From NCBI GenBank assembly GCA_013697735.1, contig JACCWH010000127.1, forward strand, positions 1-56,741: 56,741 nt of DNA, read 5' to 3'. The stretch's first letter is position 1. Each line of letters starts with the position of its first letter. The notes under the pieces are model-generated. The model was not told the origin of the DNA and ran no database searches. It saw only the letters and a program-made list of their open reading frames with translations. Below, piece after piece: positions 6,617 through 16,976 of the stretch. This stretch comes from Trueperaceae bacterium (lineage in GTDB: Bacteria > Deinococcota > Deinococci > Deinococcales > Trueperaceae). A program made the translations under genes and the position numbers.

Positions 6617-9125
6617 GGCTCGGCTTCACCACCAGGTTGACGAGCTTGCCGGGGACGACGATCTCCCGCACGATCGACCCCCCCTCGACGTATCGCGCCA
6701 CGTTCGGAACGGCCTTGGCGGCGCGCAACACGTCGTCCTTGGGCGCTTCGGCACCGAGCTCGATCTCGCCCCGGAGCTTGCCGTTCACCTGGACGGCGTA
6801 CGTCACGGTGTCGCGCACGAGCGCCGCACGATCCGGCTCGGGCCACCGCTCGAGGTGGACGGACGTGGTGTGACCGAGGCGGTGCCAGAGCTCCTCCGCG
6901 ATGTGCGGCGCGATCGGCGCGAGCAGCGTCACGATGGTGTCGCACGCCTCCCGCCACACCTCGGAACTCGCGCCGCCGCCGGCCTTCGCCCGCGTCATGG
7001 CGTTCTGGAGGGTCATCAGCTCGGCGACGGCAGTATTGAAGCGGAACTCCTCGAGGTCGGCGGTGACCTCCGCGATGGCCGTGTGCACGGCGCGGCGCAG
7101 ATCGCTCACCCCGGCGGCCTCGGCAGCGGTCGTCGGGGCCGCGTCGACCACGAGCGACCAGACGCGATGGAAGAAGCGCGAGACCCCTTCGATCCCCTGG
7201 AAGTTCCACGGTCCGCCCTGTTCCCAGGGGCCGATGAACATCAGGTACGCGCGTACCGTGTCGGCGCCGTACTCGCGTACGAGTGGGTCGGGGTTGACGA
7301 CGTTGCCCCGGGACTTCGACATCTTCTCGTTGTCCTCGCCGAGGATCATGCCCTGGTTGCGCAGCCGCAGGAACGGCTCGCCATGCTCGACGACGCCGAT
7401 GTCGCGCAGCACCTTCGTGAAGAAGCGCGCGTAGAGCAGGTGGAGGATGGCGTGCTCGACGCCGCCCGTGTACATGTCGACGGGCGTCCAGCGGCGCGCG
7501 AGGGTGCCGTCGATCGGACCGTCGTGCTTGTCGGGCGCCAGGTAGCGGAACCAGTACCACGACGAATCCATGAAGGTGTCCATCGTGTCGGTCTCGCGCT
7601 GCGCAGCGCCGCCGCAGGTGGGGCAGGTGGCCCGGCGAAACCCCTCGTGGGTCGTGAGCGGCGACTGCCCGGTCGGCATGAACTCCACGTCGGTCGGCAG
7701 CACGATGGGGAGGTCGGCCTCGGGCGTGGGAACGATGCCGCAGTCGTCGCAATAGACCATGGGGATCGGGGTCCCCCAGTACCGTTGCCGGCTGATGAGC
7801 CAGTCGCGCAAGCGGTAGGTCACCTTCCGGCGGCCGATCCCCCGCTCCTCGAGCCACGCGATCACCAGGTCGATCCCCTCGGCTCCCTCGCCCTTTCCGG
7901 TGCGGGTACCGTCGAACGGGCCGGAGTTCGCCATCACACCGTCGCCGGCGTACGACGCGGTCATGGTGGCGCCGTCGAGCGTCTCTCCCGGCGGCTGGAT
8001 CACGACCTGCACGCGCAAGCCGAAGGTGCGCGCGAACGCGAAGTCGCGGGCGTCGTGCGCGGGCACTGCCATGATCGAGCCGGTGCCGTACGTCATGAGC
8101 ACGTAGTCGGCGATCCAGACAGGTACGCGAGCGCCATCGACCGGATTGATGGCGTACCCGCCGGTGAAGACGCCGGTCTTCTCGTCCCCCTCCGTCTGTC
8201 GGTCGATCTCGCTGCGGCGTGCCGCAGCCTCGACGTAGGCCTCGACCTCCTGGCGTTGCTCGGGTGTCGTGAGCGTCGACACCAGGGGGTGCTCGGGCGC
8301 GAGCACCATGAACGTCGCCCCCCAGAGGGTGTCGGGCCTGGTGGTGAAGACCTCGATCCGGTCGCCGCCCTCGGTCGCGAACGTCACCTCGGCGCCCTCC
8401 GAGCGACCGATCCAGTTCGTCTGCATCGTCTTGATCTTCTCGGGCCAATCGAGCCCCGAGAAGTCGAGGAGCTCGTCGGCGTAATCCGTGATGCGGAAGT
8501 GCCACTGCGGCATCCGCCGCTTCTCGACGAGCGCGCCGGAGCGGTCGCCGCGACCGTCGATCACCTGCTCGTTCGCGAGCACCGTCTGATCGACGGGGTC
8601 CCAGTTGACGACGCTGTCCTTGCGGTAGGCGAGGCCACGTTCGAACATCTTCAGGAAGAACAGTTGGTTCCAGCGGTAGAAGTCCGGATCACACGTGACG
8701 ATCTTCTTCGACCAGTCGAACATCGTGCCGATCTGGGCGAATTGCCGCTCCATGGTCGCGATGCGTTCGTACGTCAGCGTCGCCGGGTGGACCTGCTCGC
8801 CGGCGCGCGCGGCACGCACGGCCGCGTTCTCGGCGGGGAGGCCGAACGCGTCGAAACCCATGGGGAAGAGCACCCGCGTACCGTGCATGCGTCGGAAGCG
8901 CGCGGCGGCGTCGGCAGGAGCCGTGGCGTACCAGTGGCCGACGTGGAGGTCGCCCGACGGGTACGGGTACATGGTGAGGAAGTAGTAGGTGTCGCCGTCG
9001 GCGTCGAGATCGACCCGGTAGATGCCCTGATCGCTCCAGGTGCGTTGCCAGCGGGACTCGATGGCCGCCGGGTCGTAGCGGTCGGCGCGCTCGCCGGCGG
9101 GCGGCGCGGTGGTGGTCGGTTCCAT
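6603..9125 (-). CDS. leuS: Leucyl-tRNA synthetase
   Basis: Class I aminoacyl-tRNA synthetase of 840 aa, the usual bacterial length. The HIGH-type signature PYPSGDLHVGH is at residues 54-64 and KMSKS at 601-605. Between them lie the CP1 editing domain (residues roughly 225-415, with the TTRPDTLWG editing motif) and zinc-binding cysteines (CDDCG, CPTCGG) in the leucine-specific region. A consensus promoter lies about 160 bp upstream (9284-9312). I looked for a T-box antiterminator sequence in the leader and did not find one. Confidence 0.97.
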   Translation of the reverse strand: MEPTTTAPPAGERADRYDPAAIESRWQRTWSDQGIYRVDLDADGDTYYFLTMYPYPSGDLHVGHWYATAPADAAARFRRMHGTRVLFPMGFDAFGLPAENAAVRAARAGEQVHPATLTYERIATMERQFAQIGTMFDWSKKIVTCDPDFYRWNQLFFLKMFERGLAYRKDSVVNWDPVDQTVLANEQVIDGRGDRSGALVEKRRMPQWHFRITDYADELLDFSGLDWPEKIKTMQTNWIGRSEGAEVTFATEGGDRIEVFTTRPDTLWGATFMVLAPEHPLVSTLTTPEQRQEVEAYVEAAARRSEIDRQTEGDEKTGVFTGGYAINPVDGARVPVWIADYVLMTYGTGSIMAVPAHDARDFAFARTFGLRVQVVIQPPGETLDGATMTASYAGDGVMANSGPFDGTRTGKGEGAEGIDLVIAWLEERGIGRRKVTYRLRDWLISRQRYWGTPIPMVYCDDCGIVPTPEADLPIVLPTDVEFMPTGQSPLTTHEGFRRATCPTCGGAAQRETDTMDTFMDSSWYWFRYLAPDKHDGPIDGTLARRWTPVDMYTGGVEHAILHLLYARFFTKVLRDIGVVEHGEPFLRLRNQGMILGEDNEKMSKSRGNVVNPDPLVREYGADTVRAYLMFIGPWEQGGPWNFQGIEGVSRFFHRVWSLVVDAAPTTAAEAAGVSDLRRAVHTAIAEVTADLEEFRFNTAVAELMTLQNAMTRAKAGGGASSEVWREACDTIVTLLAPIAPHIAEELWHRLGHTTSVHLERWPEPDRAALVRDTVTYAVQVNGKLRGEIELGAEAPKDDVLRAAKAVPNVARYVEGGSIVREIVVPGKLVNLVVKPSPTAA

Positions 9126-9283
9126 GTCGGGCTCCAGTCTACCGTCGCTCGCGGCGATGGCCGAGCGCGAAGGGGGCGGTGGGTGCGGGGCGCCGTGGCG
9201 TCAGCGGCAGGCGAACGCGTCCATGCGACGTAGTCGGCCACCGGGCGCGCCGGAAGCGGGGCAGGGCGACGCAGGCATGGGGC

Positions 9284-9312
9284 ATCGTAGGGTCAAAGAC
9301 GCACCCTGTCAA
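9284..9312 (-). promoter_or_regulatory. leuS promoter (TTGACA - 17 bp - TACGAT)
   Basis: On the minus strand TTGACA (9307-9312), a 17-bp spacer and TACGAT (9284-9289) make the best-scoring promoter in the window by eye. The start site would be near 9277, giving a leader of about 150 nt before leuS with no recognisable riboswitch. Bases 9126-9276 otherwise hold nothing I can name. Confidence 0.75.
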
Positions 9313-9348
9313 CGCGTGGCGGTCGCTCCGCTCCCATGCGCGCAGCGC

Positions 9349-9711
9349 TCAGGCGAGCGGGAGCGCCTCGCCGCCGTCCGAAAGCGCCTCGGCCCGCTCC
9401 GCGATGCGCTCGAGCAGCGCATCGACGTAGAGCCGTGAGCGGATGTCGGGCTCGCGCTCGAGCACGATCCAGCGGCGCGCCTCGAAGAAGAGACAGGCCC
9501 GCAAGGAATCGAGGTCGTTCGGGAGTGAGCGGTCTCGTCCGAACGCCGACATCGCCTCGTTGGCGAGGGTGGCACACCGCTCCATGCCCAGCACCTCGTA
9601 GCCGTCGAAGGTGTAGGCGAACGTCACGATCTCCTCGAAGGGGGCGCGGGACGCGGGCATGCGGGCGCGTCGCAGCAGGCGATGGGGGAGCGAGATGGGA
9701 GGGCTCGACAT
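9349..9711 (-). CDS. Small protein of unknown function
   Basis: 120-aa soluble protein with no family I recognise. The middle is hydrophobic and aromatic (TFAYTFDGYEVLGMERC, LRACLFFEARRWIVLE), the C-terminus helical and acidic; there is no signal peptide. It looks like an all-alpha fold. Evidence for being real: a TACGAT box five bases before ATG 9711 in the same leaderless arrangement used by known genes here, and sensible amino-acid composition. It is followed by the leuS promoter on the same strand, so it is probably monocistronic. Confidence 0.65.
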   Translation of the reverse strand: MSSPPISLPHRLLRRARMPASRAPFEEIVTFAYTFDGYEVLGMERCATLANEAMSAFGRDRSLPNDLDSLRACLFFEARRWIVLEREPDIRSRLYVDALLERIAERAEALSDGGEALPLA

Positions 9712-9716
9712 GGGGC

Positions 9717-9722
9717 ATCGTA
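9717..9722 (-). promoter_or_regulatory. -10 element TACGAT, leaderless promoter of the gene at 9349-9711
   Basis: TACGAT followed by GCCCC and ATG. The stretch TACGATGCCCC matches the rnhA promoter block TAGCATGCCCCG closely, suggesting a shared promoter form. Confidence 0.6.
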
Positions 9723-9823
9723 CGGCGGCGCGCGAGCGCGGGACGCAGACGCCTCCGGGGTAGACTGCGCGCGATCACGGCCCCGCGCAGGGTGCCCGTC
9801 TCCAGCGCATCGGGAGGACCAAC

Positions 9824-11212
<1,389 letters not shown>

Positions 11213-11237
11213 TCCCCGCGGCGCGGCGCCGTGGGCC

Positions 11238-12440
11238 GTGAGGGTGCCGAGTACCTCCGTCCGGTCCGTGGTCGGTACGCTGTTCGTGATCAACGGCGTA
11301 TTGGTGGGGACGTGGGTCTCGCGCATCCCGGCGCTCAAGGCGCAGTTCGTGCTCACCGACGCGGCGCTCGGCGTGGCGCTGCTCTTCGTTGCGAGTGGAT
11401 CGCTCGTCGCCTTCCCCTTCGCCGGGCGCGTGGTCACGCGCTCGGGAGGGGCGTGGCTCGCCGTGGCCGGCGCCCTCCTCATGTGCGTCGCACTCCCCGC
11501 CGCGGCGTTCGCGCCGAGTGCCGTATTGCTGTGGGCGGCGCTCTTCGCGTTCGGTGCGGGAAACGGCGCGAACGACGTGGCGATGAACGCGCAGGCGGTC
11601 GAGGTCGAGCGCGCCCGCGGCCGGCCACTGCTCTCGAGCTTCCACGCCATGTGGAGTAGCGGTGCACTCCTCGGCGCCGGGATCGGCGCCGCGCTGATCG
11701 TGGCGGGGCGCACGCCGGCCGAGCACTTCGTACTGGTCGTCGGCGTGGCCGCGGCGGTGCTCATACTCGGCGTCTCGGTGCCCATTCGGTCGCTGCCGGT
11801 GGCGCCAAGGCGTGGTCGGTCGACCGTGCCGGCGCCGGCGTTCTCGCTCCCGCCGCGCGCGCTCGCCGGCGTCGGCGTGGTGGTGTTCGCGGCCGCGCTC
11901 GCCGAGGGGGCGGTGGGCGACTGGAGCGCGGTCTACCTGCTCGAGGGCGTCGGCACGACTGAGGCGTCCGCAACCGCGGGATACGCCGCGTTCGCCGTGG
12001 CGATGCTCGTCGCTCGCGCACTCGGCGACGCGCTGACCGCCCGCTGGGGCCCCGTGCGCGTGGTTGCGCTGGGAGGATTGATCGCGACGCTCGGCCTCGC
12101 GGTCGCACTGCTCGTGGCGCTGCCGTGGCTGAGCGTGCTCGGATTCGCCTGCGTGGGGTGGGGAGTCGCGAGCGCGTTCCCGCTCGCGTTCAGCGCGGCG
12201 GGGAACATGCCGCGCGTCGACCCGGGCACCGGGGTCGCGGCGGTCGCCACCATGGGCTACGCCGGCTTCCTGGTCGGCCCGCTCGCCATCGGCGTTCTCG
12301 CCGAGGGGGCCTCGTTGCGGCTCGCCCTCGGCGTGGTGGTCCTCTGCGCGGCACTCATGGGCGCGCTCGCAGTGAGCCTCCGTCCGGCGACGCCGCCCAC
12401 GGTGCGCGATCCGGGCGTCAGGTCCGGTAGTCGGCGTTGA
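11238..12440 (+). CDS. Major facilitator superfamily transporter
   Basis: Integral membrane protein of 400 aa with about 12 predicted helices in two halves separated by a basic loop (VAPRRGRSTVPAP). The N-terminal GTWVSRIPALKAQ and the NGANDVAMNAQAVEVE segments resemble the YbjJ-like branch of MFS proteins, whose substrate is not established. It starts at GTG 11238, 25 bases after lpdA, so it may be cotranscribed with it. Its 3' end overlaps the convergent argJ by 23 bp. Confidence 0.8.
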   Translation: MRVPSTSVRSVVGTLFVINGVLVGTWVSRIPALKAQFVLTDAALGVALLFVASGSLVAFPFAGRVVTRSGGAWLAVAGALLMCVALPAAAFAPSAVLLWAALFAFGAGNGANDVAMNAQAVEVERARGRPLLSSFHAMWSSGALLGAGIGAALIVAGRTPAEHFVLVVGVAAAVLILGVSVPIRSLPVAPRRGRSTVPAPAFSLPPRALAGVGVVVFAAALAEGAVGDWSAVYLLEGVGTTEASATAGYAAFAVAMLVARALGDALTARWGPVRVVALGGLIATLGLAVALLVALPWLSVLGFACVGWGVASAFPLAFSAAGNMPRVDPGTGVAAVATMGYAGFLVGPLAIGVLAEGASLRLALGVVVLCAALMGALAVSLRPATPPTVRDPGVRSGSRR

Positions 12441-13572
12441 TCCGCACGTACTCCGCCGACAGGTCGCAGCCCCACGCCTCGCCGCTCCCGTCGCCGGCGC
12501 CGAGTGCGACCTCGATGACGACCTCGTCGGCGTGCATCGCCTGCGAGACCACGGCCTCGTCGAACGGCCGCGACTCCCCTTGGAAGACCACGTGCCCCTG
12601 GAGCGTGATGGTCAACGATCCGAAGTCGGCGATCACGCCGGTGGAGCCGACCGCACAGAGGATGCGACCCCAGTTCGGATCGCGACCGTGCACGGCCGAC
12701 TTCACGAGGCTCGAGCCCACCACCGCCCGCGCGGCTCGGCGAGCGTCGTCGTCGCTCCGCGCCTGCGTCACGCGCACGCTCACGAGCGTGGTCGCTCCCT
12801 CGCCGTCGCGCGCTATCGCCTGCGCCAGTTGCGACGCCACCGTGTGCAACGCCTCCTCGAAGGCCTCCTCGTCGACCGCGCGGACACCACTCGCGAGGAC
12901 GATCGCCATGTCGTTCGTCGAGGTGTCGCCGTCGACCGTGACCTGGTTGAACGTCCTATCCGCAACCCGGCGCCACGCCGAGCGTAGGCGCTCCTGCGGC
13001 ACGGCGGCGTCGGTCAGCACGAACGTGAACATCGTCGCCATGCGGGGGTGGATCATTCCCGATCCCTTGGCGATGCCGATCATCTCGGCCCCACCCGGGA
13101 GCGACGCGGAGGCGACCTTCGTGACGAGGTCGGTCGTCAGGATTGCCTGTGCGAACGGCTCGACGTCGTCGCCGAGGGCGGCGACGAGCTTCGGGATCCC
13201 CGCGCGTACGCGGTCCATCGCGAGGCGCTTGCCGATCACGCCGGTCGACGCCGTGAGGACGTCCTGCACACGAGGGAGGTGGAGTGCGGCAGCGGCTGCG
13301 CCGGCGAAGTCCTCATTGTCCCAGGCGCCGGCGTCGCCGTTCGCGCAGTTGGCGTTGCCGCTGTTGACCACCAGAGCGCGGACGCTCTCACGCGAGGCGA
13401 GGCGGGAGCGATTGCGGTGCACGCACGGCGCCTTGACCTGGTTCTCGGTCGAGACCATCGCCCAGGCGAGCGGTTCATCGCCGACGACGAGTCCGAGATC
13501 GAGACGCCCCGACCGCTTGAGGCCGGCGGTCACGCCGCCGACGCGGAACCCGAGCGGGAGTTTCACGGCCAT
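12418..13572 (-). CDS. argJ: Bifunctional ornithine acetyltransferase / N-acetylglutamate synthase
   Basis: Recycles the acetyl group from N-acetylornithine to glutamate in arginine synthesis. The 384-aa precursor self-cleaves at the conserved Ala-Thr bond in HPRMATMFTF, giving alpha and beta chains; that motif is intact. Other ArgJ landmarks are NSGNANCANGDAG, ASTGVIGKRL and the C-terminal GRDPNWGRI and YVRINADYRT. ATG 13572 overlaps the end of argC by 10 bp. It is third in the operon argF-argC-argJ. Confidence 0.95.
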   Translation of the reverse strand: MAVKLPLGFRVGGVTAGLKRSGRLDLGLVVGDEPLAWAMVSTENQVKAPCVHRNRSRLASRESVRALVVNSGNANCANGDAGAWDNEDFAGAAAAALHLPRVQDVLTASTGVIGKRLAMDRVRAGIPKLVAALGDDVEPFAQAILTTDLVTKVASASLPGGAEMIGIAKGSGMIHPRMATMFTFVLTDAAVPQERLRSAWRRVADRTFNQVTVDGDTSTNDMAIVLASGVRAVDEEAFEEALHTVASQLAQAIARDGEGATTLVSVRVTQARSDDDARRAARAVVGSSLVKSAVHGRDPNWGRILCAVGSTGVIADFGSLTITLQGHVVFQGESRPFDEAVVSQAMHADEVVIEVALGAGDGSGEAWGCDLSAEYVRINADYRT

Positions 13573-14621
13573 ACACCCTCCAGCCGGAGACCGAGGGCCT
13601 CCGGGAACCCGTGCACGAGGTTGAACGCCTGAACGGCCTGCCCGGAGGCGCCCTTGCCGAGGTTGTCGAGGGCACAGAACGCCACCACGGTGCCGGTCCG
13701 CTCGTCGTAGCGCACGCTCACCAGCGCTCGATCCGAGGAGGCGACGGCCTTCGTCTGCGGCAGGTCGCCCTGGACGTGCACGAACGGATCGTCGGCGTAG
13801 AAGTCGCGGTAGCGCTCCAGCAGGGTCGAACCGTCGAGGGCCCCCTCCGGACGCGCGAGCGCCGTGGCGAGCACGCCGCGCGCCATCGGCACGAGGACCG
13901 GGTTGAACGCAATACGGACGTCGGCGCGCTGCCCGTGGGTGGCGGTGCGCTTCCCCTGCGCGAGCACGCGTCCGAGGACGACCTCGATCTCGCCCGTGTG
14001 CCGGTGGGTGCCGGCGACCTTGTATGGTCGCGCGTTCTCGTCGAGCTCCGCGTAGTGGAGTCCGAGGTCGAGCCCGCGTCCGGCTCCCGAAGCGCCGGCG
14101 ACGATCGTGGCGCTCGGCGTGCTCCCGAGGAGGCCAGCTGCCGCGAGCGGCGCCAACGCGAGGATCACGGCGGTCGCGTTGCAGCCCGGGCTCGCGACGA
14201 CCGTCGCTCCGGCGAGCTCTGCGCGGTGGAGCTCCGGCAGGCCGTAGATGGCTTCGTCGAGCCACTGTGGGTGGGGATGCTCGCCGTACCACGTCGCGTA
14301 GGTGCGCGCGTCGAGGCGAAAGTCTGCCGAGAGATCGACGACGCGCTTCCCGGCCGAGCGTGCGGCGTGCACGAGCGGCGCGGTCGCGCCGTGCGGTGTG
14401 GCGGTGAAGAGCACGTCGCACGCCGCGACGGCGTCGTCTGCATCGACGAACGTGGCGTCGATCAACCCCGCGAACTGGGGCCAGGCGGCCTCGACCGGCT
14501 GGCCGAGGTACTGCCGCGACGCCAGCGCCGCGAGGTGCGTCTCCGGGTGGGCGAGGAGGCGCGACACGAGTCCTGCGCCGCCGTACCCGTTCGCGCCGAG
14601 GATGCCGACCTGTAGCGGCAC
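13563..14621 (-). CDS. argC: N-acetyl-gamma-glutamyl-phosphate reductase
   Basis: NADPH-dependent reduction of N-acetylglutamyl phosphate to the semialdehyde. The protein is 352 aa. Rossmann motif GILGANGYGGAGLV (residues 6-19) and catalytic cysteine C147 in ASPGCNAT; substrate-binding motif DLSADFR near residue 97. GTG 14621 lies one base after the argF stop, implying translational coupling. argB, the enzyme just before ArgC in the pathway, is not in the window. Confidence 0.95.
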   Translation of the reverse strand: MPLQVGILGANGYGGAGLVSRLLAHPETHLAALASRQYLGQPVEAAWPQFAGLIDATFVDADDAVAACDVLFTATPHGATAPLVHAARSAGKRVVDLSADFRLDARTYATWYGEHPHPQWLDEAIYGLPELHRAELAGATVVASPGCNATAVILALAPLAAAGLLGSTPSATIVAGASGAGRGLDLGLHYAELDENARPYKVAGTHRHTGEIEVVLGRVLAQGKRTATHGQRADVRIAFNPVLVPMARGVLATALARPEGALDGSTLLERYRDFYADDPFVHVQGDLPQTKAVASSDRALVSVRYDERTGTVVAFCALDNLGKGASGQAVQAFNLVHGFPEALGLRLEGVWP

Positions 14622-14622
14622 G

Positions 14623-15564
14623 TCAGCCCTCCGACAGGAGCTCGACGAGGACGCCCTTCTGGGCGTGGAGGCGGTTCTCCGCCTGATCGAACACTACCGA
14701 TCGCTCGTGGTAGACGGACTCTTCGGTGCACTCCTCACCGTAGTGCGCGGGCAGATCGTGCATGAAGACGCCACGGGACGAGAGGTCGTCGAACCACTCC
14801 GGCGTCACGGTGTAGCCCGCGAACGCCTCTCGCCGCCGTCCCGAATCCTCCTCCTGCCCCATGGAGATCCAGACGTCCGTGTAGAGCACGTCGGCGTCCG
14901 CGGCCGCTGCGCGGGGATCGCGAACGACCTCGATCTCGCCGCCACGCGCACGCGCTGCCGCGAGGACCCCCTCGTCGGGGTCGAACCCCTCCGGGCAGGC
15001 GATCCGAAGGCGCGAGCCGGCGAGCGTCGCCGCTTCGACGTGGGTGTTGCACACGTTGTTCCCGTCGCCGACGTACGCGATGGTCAGGTCGCGCATGGTG
15101 CCGAACGTCTCGCGCATGGTGAGGTAGTCCGCGAGCAGTTGGCAGGGGTGGAGGAGATCCGAGAGTCCGTTGATCACCGGGACGTCGGCGTGGCGAGCGA
15201 GCTCCGTGAGGGTCTCGTGGCCGTACGTTCGCGCCATGATGCCGTCGACCCACCGCTCGAGGTTGTGCGCCACGTCGCGGATCGTCTCGCGCACGCCCCA
15301 GCCGATGTAGTTCTGCGAGAGCAGGACGGAGTGACCCCCGAGCTGGAACATTGCGATGTCGAAGGTGGAGCGGGTGCGGAGCGACTGCTTCTCGAAGATC
15401 ATCGCGATCGTGCGGTGCTCGAGCGCACGGGGGCGGTCGCCCGCCGCCCAGCGATGCTTGAGGTCGAGCGACGTCTCGATGATCCGCTCGAACTCCTCTG
15501 GCGTGAGGTCGGAGAGCGCGAGCAGGTCGCGGCCGCGGAGGCCGTCGGCAACGGGGTGGGCCAT
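14623..15564 (-). CDS. argF: Ornithine carbamoyltransferase, with Asp in the HCLP position
   Basis: Makes citrulline from ornithine and carbamoyl phosphate; 313 aa. Carbamoyl-phosphate loop S61-L-R-T-R65 and HPCQ (residues 139-142) are intact, and the ornithine-type SMG loop is present (DVWISMGQEED, 230-240), which separates it from aspartate carbamoyltransferase. The C-terminal motif that is HCLP in most OTCases reads H-D270-L-P, so the cysteine that normally contacts the ornithine side chain is replaced by aspartate. It is first gene of argF-argC-argJ. With ArgG, ArgH and ArgC/J nearby, ornithine is the expected substrate, but the substitution leaves some room for a modified substrate preference. 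Confidence 0.88.
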   Translation of the reverse strand: MAHPVADGLRGRDLLALSDLTPEEFERIIETSLDLKHRWAAGDRPRALEHRTIAMIFEKQSLRTRSTFDIAMFQLGGHSVLLSQNYIGWGVRETIRDVAHNLERWVDGIMARTYGHETLTELARHADVPVINGLSDLLHPCQLLADYLTMRETFGTMRDLTIAYVGDGNNVCNTHVEAATLAGSRLRIACPEGFDPDEGVLAAARARGGEIEVVRDPRAAAADADVLYTDVWISMGQEEDSGRRREAFAGYTVTPEWFDDLSSRGVFMHDLPAHYGEECTEESVYHERSVVFDQAENRLHAQKGVLVELLSEG

Positions 15565-15579
15565 GAAGTTCAGATGGTA

Positions 15580-16755
15580 TCAGAGTCCGAGTAGGCCGAG
15601 GTACCACGCCAGCAGCGCATCGGCACTCGCGAGCGCCAGGAACGCGCCGATCACGAGGAAGGGTCCGAACGGGACGAACCGCGATCCGCCGAGCGCTCGC
15701 GCCGTCACGCCCACCACCGCACCGAGCACGACGGCGTAGAGGAGTGCTACGAGGAACGCCTCCCAACCGAGCATGGCGCCGAGCACCCCGGCGAGCTTCA
15801 CGTCGCCGAATCCCATCGCGACGGGCTCGCCGTCGTCGTCTTCGGGCTTGGTCGTGGCGTCCGTCACGACCTGTTGCGAGCCGGCCCCGCCTCGCCAGTC
15901 GGCGACCCACCACCAGATCGCGCCGAGGAGCGCGAACGCCCCCGCGCCGGCGACCGAGCCGCCGAGCGCCTCGATCGGCCCCACACCCCAGAGCCTGCCC
16001 GCGCCGGCAGCGACCGCGATCAGTGCCGCGACCCAGAGCGCATAGAGGGCGCCTTCGTGGAGCCGGAGGGGCCGCCGCAGCGCAGCGCTGGCGACCGTCT
16101 GCAGTGCGCCGGCGACGAGGGCGGCGAGCAACCCACCGAGCGCTCCGGCGAGCGCGGCGACGTTGACGGTGTCGAGCGAGAGCGGCCAGAGTCGCTCGCC
16201 CGTGTCGGCGAAGCGCCGCAGCACCAACGCCCCGATGCGGTTGATGAGCACCAGCACCCCGGCGGCGACCGCGGCCCCGAAGAGCGCCTCGCGCGGTGTG
16301 GGGAGCCCGAGGGCAGGGTCGTAGACGAATGCGCCGAGGAGGGCGATCGCGAGCGCCGGGAGCGTGAGCGCGTCGGGGAGGAGATAGGTGTCGAAGTCGA
16401 TCAGCGCGGCCATCAGGAGCATCGCGAAGAGCACGAGCAGCGGCACGACGCTCAAGCCTGCCCGCTCGACGGGATAGGCGATGGCGAGCACCACGAAGCC
16501 GAGCGCCATCGCCCCTTCCACGAGCGGATAGCGCGCCGAAATCGGCGCTCCGCACGAGCGGCAGCGAGCACGGAGTACGAGCCACGACACGATCGGGACG
16601 AGGTCGAGCGGGCCGAGGGTCCGCTCGCAGCGAGGGCAGCGCGAGCGCGGCCGCACCACCGAGAGCCCGAGCGGCCAGCGGTGGACGACGACGTTGCCGA
16701 AGGAGCCGATGAGGGCGCCGAGCACGCCGACGAGGGTGATCCAGGCGACGCTCAC
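15580..16755 (-). CDS. pilD: Type IV prepilin peptidase / N-methyltransferase with enlarged membrane insert
   Basis: Polytopic aspartic protease that cleaves and N-methylates type IV prepilins and pseudopilins (DNA uptake, pili). The cytoplasmic zinc loop has C40-x2-C43 and C65-x2-C68; catalytic aspartates are in LIDFD (D120/D122) and GFGDVK (D318). About 196 residues separate the two Asp motifs, against roughly 65 in classical PilD, owing to extra hydrophobic helices and a soluble acidic loop (TKPEDDDGEP). The start is set at GTG 16755, giving MSVAWITLVG with an N-terminal helix. An upstream ATG at 16860 would add a 35-residue Arg-rich extension and cannot be excluded. The promoter is unclear; bases 16756-16960 hold no other gene. 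Confidence 0.88.
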   Translation of the reverse strand: MSVAWITLVGVLGALIGSFGNVVVHRWPLGLSVVRPRSRCPRCERTLGPLDLVPIVSWLVLRARCRSCGAPISARYPLVEGAMALGFVVLAIAYPVERAGLSVVPLLVLFAMLLMAALIDFDTYLLPDALTLPALAIALLGAFVYDPALGLPTPREALFGAAVAAGVLVLINRIGALVLRRFADTGERLWPLSLDTVNVAALAGALGGLLAALVAGALQTVASAALRRPLRLHEGALYALWVAALIAVAAGAGRLWGVGPIEALGGSVAGAGAFALLGAIWWWVADWRGGAGSQQVVTDATTKPEDDDGEPVAMGFGDVKLAGVLGAMLGWEAFLVALLYAVVLGAVVGVTARALGGSRFVPFGPFLVIGAFLALASADALLAWYLGLLGL

Positions 16756-16962
16756 CCGCGGCCGTGGCCGGGGCGCGAGGAGCGGCGCGCCGGAGCGGCG
16801 GGCGGCGGAACGTGTGGGGCGTCGGTGATGCGCATGGGCGGGTGCGTCCTTCACACCCATCGTGCTCGGCGCAACCGCGCGACGCTATGAAGAGGCTCAC
16901 CCCCCGCAGGCGGGGCCGTCCGTTCGAACGACGCTCGGAAGCCGTTCTCATGCGGCGGGTGC

Positions 16963-16968
16963 TAGACT
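16963..16968 (+). promoter_or_regulatory. -10 element TAGACT upstream of ompH
   Basis: TAGACT lies eight bases before ATG 16977, so the transcript would carry at most a couple of leader bases. There is no Shine-Dalgarno between them, in keeping with leaderless expression. Confidence 0.45.
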
Positions 16969-16976
16969 CGGCCGCT

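Noticed and set aside
6040-8505. Very long alternate-frame open reading frames over leuS (and similar ones over other genes).
   Set aside because: They are Arg/Ala/Pro-rich translations of the opposite or shifted frame of strongly supported genes, a usual artefact at about 70 percent GC.
9126-9283. Possible T-box riboswitch in the leuS leader.
   Set aside because: No conserved T-box antiterminator sequence (GGGTGGNACCGCG type) and no specifier-like hairpin with U-tract terminator was found on the minus strand.
16756-16860. Arg-rich N-terminal extension of the prepilin peptidase from ATG 16860.
   Set aside because: The extension has no homology that I recognise, composition typical of open frame in high-GC DNA and no -10 or Shine-Dalgarno at the right place; kept only as an alternative start.
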